The position numbers and the translations under genes were made by a program. Below are positions 7,150-13,402 of a DNA stretch of 13,402 nucleotides, piece by piece. The stretch comes from Bacillota bacterium (GTDB lineage: Bacteria; Bacillota; Clostridia; Christensenellales; Aristaeellaceae), in contig JAEYQQ010000114.1 in NCBI GenBank assembly GCA_023409955.1, positions 1-13,402 of the forward strand, given 5' to 3'. How positions within the stretch are numbered: position 1 is the stretch's first letter; each line of letters begins with the position of its first letter. A model generated the notes under the pieces. The model worked only from the letters and a program-made list of their open reading frames with translations. It was not told the DNA's origin and ran no database searches.

Positions 7150-8871
7150 TTACTTCAGCTCAATGTACCCCACGTTCCAATCATTCATGGGAATGTCAAT
7201 GGTCCGGCCATCTGTGGTATGGATTTGTGTAACGGCAATGTTAATGTACTTCACATTGTCAAAGCCCACAAGGTGTGTGTAGCCAGGCCACACAGACTTT
7301 TGCGGGTTAATTTTCTTGTCAACCTTCACTTCCAGATAGACAACGCCAGTACCGTTTTGCTCAATGAGGTTTTCGGCGATGTCTTCACAGAAATAAACAA
7401 GGGTGAAACCATCCACTGTGGATGTTTTACTGGTATTTACGATCTTGGGGTTAACACGCCAATAGCCTTCCTTCTTGTTCCATTGAGCCGTTTTACCGCC
7501 TTGTACAAAAAATTCCGGCTCCAGATAGGGGGTGGCGGTAGGCCTTGGTGTTGGGGTTGGCTTGGGCATTTTGGCGGCAGCGGCTGCTGAAAGGCTGGAT
7601 GCCAGCTCCGGCTGCACTGCCTGCACCTTGTAATAATAGGTCATGCCAAGGGTTGCGCTCTCATCAACGTACTTGGCCTGATAAGCCGCGGCAATCACTT
7701 CAAACCCCGTATCCTTTTCAGTGGAGCGGTAAACAAGGTACCACTTGGCATTTTTCACCTTACTCCAGGAAAGGGAAGCACTGGTTTTGCTGACCTTTGC
7801 CTTGACACTCTTGGGCACAGCAAGTTCGGCGGTCTGGGGCAGTGCAGGTATAACAGCCAAGGTGGCAGGCGCTTGGGAAATCTCCTCTCCCCGCTGGCTG
7901 GCAACTTGGTAAAAGTATACCGGCTGCACCGCCTTGTCATCTATAAACTCCCCGCTGATGGTGGTTCCAATCTGCGTATAACCTGTGTACTTGCTTTCCG
8001 AGCGCAAGATCACATACTGCTGTGCGTCGGCCACTGTATCCCATGTCAGTTTCACACCGCCCTCCACACGCACCGCATGAACATTTCCCGGCGAATGCAA
8101 GGCAGCCTCCGGGGCAGGAGCAGGCGTTACCTCAGCTGCTGCACTGCCGGATACCGGGAAGGGAATGGCACCGCCGCCATCCCGGCCAAAAAAGTCGGAC
8201 AAGTTCTGACGCTTGTTTGCAAAGCTTGAATCCTTTAGGGTGATTACAGCGCCAATGTCCACCGCCAGATTCATATTCTGGCCTTCCGAAAAGGACCTGG
8301 TGGTCATGCCGATAACAAAGCCCATATCATCAAACAGTGCACCTCCGCTGGAACCTTCGGATATGGGCGCGGTAAACTGTATGATGGGCACCCCTTCCTG
8401 GTCATACAGCGCACTGATGTTGCCCAGAGACACCGTATTGGTGACCCCCCTGGGGCTGCCGATCGCCACCACCGGGGCGGCTCGCTTTAAGCCCCCGTCG
8501 GTATTGAGCACAAGGGGCTGTAAGTTGGTGGGCGAGAAAAATTCCAGCAGGGCTATATCCTTTTTCTCATCCGCCGCTATCACCTTGGTCACCATATAAT
8601 AGTTGCCAACGTCACTGGTGGCACGGATCCAGTCAGCTCCTTTGATAACACTGTAATTGGTCACCAGGGTGTAGCTGTCAAACACCACAAAGCCGCTGCC
8701 ATATTGCAGCAGCTGATCCTTGGTATCAAACACCTCCAGCATCAATACCGATTTGGCTGCCTGATCGATGCCTGCAAGGTCCTCCTGAAAAGAGGATGCG
8801 TATGCCGCCGTTCCAAAGGTTATCATCAGCAGTGTTAAGGCAAGTGTTACCATACGTTTCATGTAGTTCAC
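7150..8871 (-). CDS. Secreted trypsin-like protein lacking the catalytic His (FN3 domains)
   Basis: A 573-residue exported paralogue, second in the operon. The GTG at 8871 has GGGGAGG seven bases upstream; the ATG three codons later is too far from that site. The signal peptide ends near AYA (residue 25). The trypsin-like domain (about 27-213) keeps Asp105 in DEKKDIALL and Ser175 in GSSGGAL, but the catalytic His is Ser74 (TNYSV, codon AGT at 8652-8650). It is therefore probably inactive or strongly impaired, although the oxyanion and Ser region looks intact and could still bind peptides. Two FN3-like modules follow (about 258-343 and 348-434), then a PT-rich linker and the shared C-terminal domain (450-573, with YFCED and KYINIAVTQI). 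Surrounding sequence is as well conserved as in its active paralogues, which argues against simple decay. Confidence 0.88.
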   Translation of the reverse strand: MNYMKRMVTLALTLLMITFGTAAYASSFQEDLAGIDQAAKSVLMLEVFDTKDQLLQYGSGFVVFDSYTLVTNYSVIKGADWIRATSDVGNYYMVTKVIAADEKKDIALLEFFSPTNLQPLVLNTDGGLKRAAPVVAIGSPRGVTNTVSLGNISALYDQEGVPIIQFTAPISEGSSGGALFDDMGFVIGMTTRSFSEGQNMNLAVDIGAVITLKDSSFANKRQNLSDFFGRDGGGAIPFPVSGSAAAEVTPAPAPEAALHSPGNVHAVRVEGGVKLTWDTVADAQQYVILRSESKYTGYTQIGTTISGEFIDDKAVQPVYFYQVASQRGEEISQAPATLAVIPALPQTAELAVPKSVKAKVSKTSASLSWSKVKNAKWYLVYRSTEKDTGFEVIAAAYQAKYVDESATLGMTYYYKVQAVQPELASSLSAAAAAKMPKPTPTPRPTATPYLEPEFFVQGGKTAQWNKKEGYWRVNPKIVNTSKTSTVDGFTLVYFCEDIAENLIEQNGTGVVYLEVKVDKKINPQKSVWPGYTHLVGFDNVKYINIAVTQIHTTDGRTIDIPMNDWNVGYIELK

Positions 8872-8904
8872 GCAGCGTCCTCCCCATAATCCCGAACATT
8901 TTGC

Positions 8905-10665
8905 CTATTTCAGATCCCAATAGAAAAAATCAAACTCACGTTGTGGTATTTGTACAGACGTGCCATCTGAAAACATGATTCCAGCTACCGCAACATTGAT
9001 ATACATTGCATCGGCAAAGCCATACAGCCAGGTCTGGGGCGGATACATAGACATGCTTGGACCAATGGTCATATCATACTGATGTATATAGTACACTGAT
9101 CCGGTATCTTTATGGTAAATGGCATTCCGGTCCTTATCTTCGCAGTAGTACACCAACTCAAATCCGGTAACGATCCTGTCAGTGCTGCTATTGATAACGC
9201 TGGGCATTAGCCACGGATACAGATAATACTCCCCTGTATATCCCCAGTCCCCAATCAGAAGCACTTGCGAACTTGCTTTTGTCTGCGGCGTAAGCACAGG
9301 CATCTCAAGTGGTACATGTACAATACCTGATGATGCCTTGCCGGAGACTTCATTGACAGCTACACTTCTGACTGTGTAAACATAGGCTCCGCCAGGCGCT
9401 GCATCATAATCTGTATAAACGGTCTCCTTCGTGTATCCCAGCATTTTACTGCTGCCGCCAGATGCTGGCTCACGAAAGACCACATACCCGATGGCCTCAT
9501 CCACTTTAGTCCAGGATACCACAGGCCCATAGGTGCCCATTTCTGCCGTGACCAATCCCAACTTGATGGATAAATTGCTGCCTTTGTACTCTGAGTACGA
9601 CGTAGTAGCTTTGGATTTTATGATTTGTGTCCCCTCATCATCCAAAACAGCTTCGATCTTATAAAATGCCATGAGCTTTTCAAAGTCGCCTTCTGTATCC
9701 AAATAATACGTCTCGCCAGCCCCCAGGGTGCTTAGGAGTTCATATTTTCCGCTTTCGCCAAAGGTATAGACCAGGTATTGCTTTGCCCCTGGAACAGGCT
9801 GCCAGCGAAGCACAACCCCTGCGTACGTCCACATGGAAACAAGGTCGATTTGTGTCACTGGTGTCGGTGCAGGTATACTGTCCGGCGTCCGATTTGGCAT
9901 GTTGGTCGGCGTTGGTGTTGGCGCCGGCGTTACATACACAATTGGCGTAGCTGTTGCTGGTAGCTTGGACCTTTTCCAATGCTCCATAAAGGATACAGGC
10001 AGCATGCCCGTGCTTGCTTCCTTTAGGTAGATGACCTCCCAGATATCCACCGCCAGGTTCATATTCTGGCTATCGGCAAGGTAAGCCGATGTGATGCCAA
10101 TCACTTGACCCTGGTCATTAAACAGCGCGCCGCCGCTGGAGCCTTGGGATATGGGGGCTGTAAACTGTATGGTGCTGACATCCTTATACATGTAGACCGC
10201 GCCGATATTTCCCAAAGATACAGTGTTTTTAACCCCCTTGGGGCTGCCTATGGCCACCACTGGTGCCGCCCGCATCAAATCAAACCCCATATACAATTCA
10301 AGCGGTTTCAAATCAGTTGGTGACATAAAGCAAAGCAAGGCAATATCCCTTTTTTCATCCGCCGCAATGACCTTGTTGAGTATGTACTGATGACCTGCAT
10401 CGCTGGCGGCCAGCAGCCAGTCTGCCCCTTCAATCACATGAGCATTGGTTACCAAAGTGCTTTCATCATAGGCCACAAATCCGCTGCCGGTGCCAATGAC
10501 TTTGCCGCTGCTGTCAAAGGCAGTAAGCTTTAATACCGATTTGGCAGCCTGATCGATGGCATCCAAATCCTTCTGAAAGCCATCTGCCAGCGCGCAAGGC
10601 AAAAAAAGCAGCGCAACAACCGCTGCAGTTAATATAAGCACCATGACTTTCATGCGCTGGGTCAT
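8905..10665 (-). CDS. Secreted trypsin-like serine protease with FN3-like domains
   Basis: A 586-residue exported protein, first gene of the operon. The signal peptide ends near ALA (residue 27). It is followed by the helix-like motif FQKDLDAIDQAAKSVL that starts the mature forms of three operon members. The HtrA/trypsin-2-like domain (about 28-215) has a full triad: His76 in TNAHV, Asp107 in DEKRDIALL, Ser177 in GSSGGAL. A Thr/Pro linker (about 238-270) leads to two FN3-like modules (about 272-360 and 365-455) and the shared C-terminal domain (467-586, with YYCED and MYINVAVAGI). The ATG at 10665 has AAGGGG nine bases upstream. A promoter lies about 100 bases upstream. No PDZ domain is present, unlike HtrA. 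It is expected to work outside the membrane, soluble or wall-associated; substrate unknown. Confidence 0.9.
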   Translation of the reverse strand: MTQRMKVMVLILTAAVVALLFLPCALADGFQKDLDAIDQAAKSVLKLTAFDSSGKVIGTGSGFVAYDESTLVTNAHVIEGADWLLAASDAGHQYILNKVIAADEKRDIALLCFMSPTDLKPLELYMGFDLMRAAPVVAIGSPKGVKNTVSLGNIGAVYMYKDVSTIQFTAPISQGSSGGALFNDQGQVIGITSAYLADSQNMNLAVDIWEVIYLKEASTGMLPVSFMEHWKRSKLPATATPIVYVTPAPTPTPTNMPNRTPDSIPAPTPVTQIDLVSMWTYAGVVLRWQPVPGAKQYLVYTFGESGKYELLSTLGAGETYYLDTEGDFEKLMAFYKIEAVLDDEGTQIIKSKATTSYSEYKGSNLSIKLGLVTAEMGTYGPVVSWTKVDEAIGYVVFREPASGGSSKMLGYTKETVYTDYDAAPGGAYVYTVRSVAVNEVSGKASSGIVHVPLEMPVLTPQTKASSQVLLIGDWGYTGEYYLYPWLMPSVINSSTDRIVTGFELVYYCEDKDRNAIYHKDTGSVYYIHQYDMTIGPSMSMYPPQTWLYGFADAMYINVAVAGIMFSDGTSVQIPQREFDFFYWDLK

Positions 10666-10760
10666 ATCAATCGGCCCCTTTATAATGGCTCACCCAGATC
10701 TTCTGTCGGCCAGCCTTGGTGAAGTCCTCCAGTTTATACAACGTTTCTCTTTCTGTTTAA

Positions 10761-10789
10761 AACATACCATAATTTCCAAATAGCGTCAA
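10761..10789 (-). promoter_or_regulatory. Sigma-A-like promoter of the four-gene protease operon
   Basis: On the minus strand TTGACG (10789-10784) is separated by exactly 17 bases from TATGTT (10766-10761), which carries an extended -10 TG one base upstream. The flanks are AT-rich. Transcription should start near 10754 and give a leader of about 90 bases before the ATG at 10665. The promoter lies downstream of the previous gene's terminator, so the operon is likely transcribed on its own. Confidence 0.7.
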
Positions 10790-10893
10790 TATTATTTATA
10801 ATGAATAAAAAAGATATAAACACAATGCACACAATCCATCAGTACCGCTACCATAGCCATCGGTATCATGTACGTGCAAACGGCTGACAAATC

Positions 10894-10919
10894 AAAAAAG
10901 ACCGCCCTAGCGGCCCTTT
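10894..10919 (-). terminator. Intrinsic terminator after the double pseudoprotease gene
   Basis: On the minus strand AAAGGGCCGC, a TAGG loop and GCGGTCTTTTTT form a six-pair GC-rich stem with one G-U pair, extendable by A-U pairs into the T run. It starts 20 bases past the stop codon at 10939. The same intergenic region (10666-10938, 273 bases) also holds the operon promoter; I see no other gene there that I can support. Confidence 0.85.
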
Positions 10920-10938
10920 CTGATTGCGTGCAGCGAGC

Positions 10939-13305
10939 TTATTCCCCCGTTTCCCAGCAGCTAAAGCTCGATGGATCTGTGTTGAACTGTATGACCTCTC
11001 CATCCTCGGTAGTCACACTTAGAATCGCCGCATTGATATACTTGATGCCAGGATATGAAAAGTCTCCCAGGTACAGCGGCCCGGTATACGTACTGCCCAG
11101 CGGTGCGACATCTGCCTTTATATCAAACACGGTGTACAAGCTATTGCCTTCATCATTTGAGATGAAAGTACCATAATCAGCCCACGGATAGACGATCACG
11201 CTAAAGCCCGTCACCGTCTTTGTTCTGCTTGGATTTTCCACCAGCAAATCAATGCTGGGTGAGTTTTTGTAACTATCCAAAAAGGCATTACCGCCAAATT
11301 GCAGAGGATACATTGGCTCTACATACGTGTCTGCCATGGTAAGGGTCACCGCTTCGGATGCCTCCGATAGTGCTGCAGCCCCAACACTCTTTATCGTATA
11401 ACTGTATGTAGCACCCGCCTTAGCGCTGCTGTCCATATAGAAAGGTTCATACGTGCTGGCCACAAACTCCAGGCGGCCGCCATCTGCCAAAGAACGGTAC
11501 ACATAATATCGCTTGGCCTCCGGCACCGCCTCCCAAGAAAGGGTAATGCCTGCATCTGTAGCTTGCCCCTCCACGTATGTCGTTGCAGCAATCACAGCAA
11601 TCGCATTGGGGGGGACGGCGGTAGGCTTGGGGGTATTCCAGCCAGCCATGCCAATGGGAAGCCGACTATCCTCCCTGCTATTGCTGTACATTCTTGTAAG
11701 CTTGCCAATGTCCAGGGCGTAACAGCGCCTTTCTTCGCTCTTGTATGCGTAGGGAATACCGATAACCTCACCCAGCTTGTTGAAAAGAACGCCGCCAATA
11801 AAGGTACGGTCGGCATCCAATACACATTCAAGGATATAGGCGACATTTTCATCAGCCAGCCGGTCCACCTTTCCCTCCTGCCAAATCAGCTGTCCGTCAG
11901 CGTCATGGCTAATCAGGTCCACCAGGCTACCTTCCATGATCACAGCGGTGCCAGGCATTACGGGTGCAATATCGGTAGGTGAGTTAAATTCCAGCAGCGC
12001 AATGCCGGTGACTTCATCCACCGCCACGATCTTGGAAATCTGATAGGCATAGCCCGCGTCGCTTGTTGCCCACAGCCGGATTGCGTTTTCCAAAATGTTG
12101 GATGATACCGCAATGGTATAGTTGTCAAACACTACCACACCGGTGCTCTGGGCCAGCAATGAACCGTCAGCGCCATAGGCACTTACACCAAGTATCGCTT
12201 GCGCCGCAGCGGGAAACATACTGCGAACATCCTCCGCTGCATTAACCTCTGGCACCCCATATGTATAAGGCGGCTCTTCCGCCACCAAACCTGGTGCTAT
12301 GGTTGGAATAGGCAACTCGATTTCAGGCGAGGCAGGCTGAACATACGTGGGCTCCATGGTGCGAAACGCCACCACTGCCGGGTTTTCAGTGGATTCATGC
12401 ACCGGCACCGCCTCTGCCGCTGTTTCAAATGATGCTGCGGCAAATACATCTGCAACAGGCTGCCGGGGTTCTTCCCTGTAATCTGAAAACAGTTTAACGA
12501 CAGCATCCGCCTTCAGCGCATACCATTTGCTGCCGCCATCGGCATAGGCAAACGGCAGGCCTATGGCCTTACCGCTTCTGTTCAGCAGCACGCCGCCTGA
12601 CAGGCGATGCGGCAAATCCATTCTGCACGCTATGACGGACAATCCTTCCTGCTGCGTGACCTCAATGACTTTACCTGCGCCCATTGCAAAGGTATCTGCA
12701 CTGGCACGGCCCACCATGATTACCATGTCCTCGGCCATGACAGCTGCTTCGCTTGTTAAATTCAGCGGAGCGAGATCAGTAGGCGCCTGAAATTCCAGCA
12801 GTGCGATTTGCTTTTGATCATCCGTCGCTATGAACTTGGTCACTGGATAAGTGTAGCCTTCCTGGCTTAACGCCTCCACCGCTGCAGCGCCTTCCAAAAG
12901 AGAATGATTTGCAGCAATGGTGTAGTTGTTTATCACTACCACGCCTGTACCAGACCGAAGCAGCACACCGTCTTTGTCATAGATATTGAGCACCAGCAGG
13001 GACCTTGCAATATCCAACAGCACATCCATGCCCCCATCCGCCTGGGGCAAAGGAGTAGGAGTAGCTATTTCATGCAAAGGCGCCATCGTTACAAAGGGAA
13101 TATCCTCCGATGATTCTAATTCCACTTCAACAGGGTTTAGGTACAAGCCCAAGCTTGTTCCCTCATCCGATGGCTGGGTGATTGGCTGCGTAGGCGTGGC
13201 AAGGGGCAGGTAATCCTGTCCAGCGGATGCCGTGAAGCTTTGCCCCAGGGCGATCCCGCCCCATACCAAACACAGGAGCAGCACCCCTGCCCCTGCCCAT
13301 TTCAT
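10939..13305 (-). CDS. Secreted protein with two degenerate trypsin-like domains, FN3 and C-terminal domain
   Basis: A 788-residue exported protein. The signal peptide is about residues 1-22 (MKWAGAGVLLLCLVWGGIALG). A low-complexity Thr/Pro-rich region precedes trypsin-like domain 1 (about 91-276): Ser135 sits at the His position (ANHSL), Gln166 at the Asp position, while Ser236 is kept in RLSGGVL. After a second Pro-rich linker comes domain 2 (about 357-546): Asn403 for His, Gly434 for Asp and Ile503 for Ser (TFIGGVLF). Neither domain should hydrolyse peptides by the classical mechanism. One FN3-like module (about 571-657) and a divergent copy of the shared C-terminal domain (664-788, KYINAAILSV) follow. 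An in-frame TAG two codons before the ATG at 13305 forces that start, yet the best GGAGG is 20 bases away (see findings). No convincing promoter is visible upstream within the window. Confidence 0.85.
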   Translation of the reverse strand: MKWAGAGVLLLCLVWGGIALGQSFTASAGQDYLPLATPTQPITQPSDEGTSLGLYLNPVEVELESSEDIPFVTMAPLHEIATPTPLPQADGGMDVLLDIARSLLVLNIYDKDGVLLRSGTGVVVINNYTIAANHSLLEGAAAVEALSQEGYTYPVTKFIATDDQKQIALLEFQAPTDLAPLNLTSEAAVMAEDMVIMVGRASADTFAMGAGKVIEVTQQEGLSVIACRMDLPHRLSGGVLLNRSGKAIGLPFAYADGGSKWYALKADAVVKLFSDYREEPRQPVADVFAAASFETAAEAVPVHESTENPAVVAFRTMEPTYVQPASPEIELPIPTIAPGLVAEEPPYTYGVPEVNAAEDVRSMFPAAAQAILGVSAYGADGSLLAQSTGVVVFDNYTIAVSSNILENAIRLWATSDAGYAYQISKIVAVDEVTGIALLEFNSPTDIAPVMPGTAVIMEGSLVDLISHDADGQLIWQEGKVDRLADENVAYILECVLDADRTFIGGVLFNKLGEVIGIPYAYKSEERRCYALDIGKLTRMYSNSREDSRLPIGMAGWNTPKPTAVPPNAIAVIAATTYVEGQATDAGITLSWEAVPEAKRYYVYRSLADGGRLEFVASTYEPFYMDSSAKAGATYSYTIKSVGAAALSEASEAVTLTMADTYVEPMYPLQFGGNAFLDSYKNSPSIDLLVENPSRTKTVTGFSVIVYPWADYGTFISNDEGNSLYTVFDIKADVAPLGSTYTGPLYLGDFSYPGIKYINAAILSVTTEDGEVIQFNTDPSSFSCWETGE

Positions 13306-13325
13306 TGTCTATATCATTTTTCACG

Positions 13326-13330
13326 CCTCC
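13326..13330 (-). promoter_or_regulatory. Ribosome binding site spaced for a two-codon mini-frame
   Basis: GGAGG on the minus strand is eight bases from an ATG at 13317, which reads ATG ATA TAG, but 20 bases from the ATG at 13305 that opens the large gene. The arrangement could mean reinitiation after a dipeptide, or a nonsense change near the original start. Confidence 0.5.
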
Positions 13331-13402
13331 TTCACAGTGCATCACATGGAAAACAATTTTATTTTTTACTTTATTTTCTAGTTGCTATACGGGCATATTG
13401 TA

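Noticed and set aside
10801..10887. Small His/Tyr-rich plus-strand frame (28 codons) between the operon promoter and the terminator
   Set aside because: No Shine-Dalgarno sequence precedes the ATG at 10801, no promoter was seen for that strand, and it lies in the AT-rich upstream flank of a minus-strand promoter.
2628..13305. HtrA/DegP assignment for the protease paralogues
   Set aside because: The N-terminal domain is HtrA-like, but none of the proteins has a PDZ domain or a transmembrane anchor; FN3-like, TPM or propeller modules occupy that position, so the htrA/degP name would mislead.
13306..13402. Promoter for the double pseudoprotease gene
   Set aside because: The region is AT-rich, but I found no -35/-10 pair with acceptable hexamers and spacing; the promoter may lie beyond the window.

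Overview
The window looks like a stretch of Bacillota (Firmicutes, probably clostridial) chromosome of moderate GC. The basis is strong GGAGG-type ribosome binding sites, some GTG starts, Gram-positive-style export signals, intrinsic hairpin-plus-T-run terminators, and a near-consensus Bacillus-type LexA box. Every gene I can support lies on the minus strand, so the text below follows transcription from high to low coordinates. No gap between genes exceeds 300 bases.

Region 1 (13305-10939) is a single gene for a secreted protein. It has two tandem trypsin-like domains that have lost most catalytic residues, then one fibronectin-III-like domain and a C-terminal beta-rich domain. It ends at its own intrinsic terminator (about 10894-10919).

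Region 2 (10789-2556) is a well-delimited four-gene unit. A sigma-A-like promoter (-35 at 10784-10789, -10 at 10761-10766) precedes four co-directional genes with gaps of 33, 52 and 36 nt, followed by a strong terminator (2556-2588). All four encode exported proteins with an HtrA/trypsin-2-like N-terminal domain and no PDZ domain. The active sites differ: the first (10665-8905) and third (7097-4821) keep His/Asp/Ser, the second (8871-7150) has Ser in place of His, and the fourth (4784-2628) has lost all three and is fused to a PQQ-type beta-propeller. The third also carries a TPM domain. The first three and the Region 1 protein share FN3-like modules and a C-terminal domain of about 120 residues that I do not recognise.

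Region 3 (2492-1) is phage-derived: a scaffold-like protein followed 22 nt later by an N4-gp56-type major capsid protein, with a ribosome binding site for a further gene at the window edge. No portal or terminase precedes the scaffold gene; the region between it and the protease operon holds a LexA-like box.

The most interesting content is the cluster of secreted proteases and pseudoproteases: two probably active enzymes co-transcribed with two altered paralogues, next to a third, doubly dead paralogue. A plausible but unproven reading is a cell-surface or extracellular proteolytic system in which the inactive members act as binding, sensing or regulatory partners.
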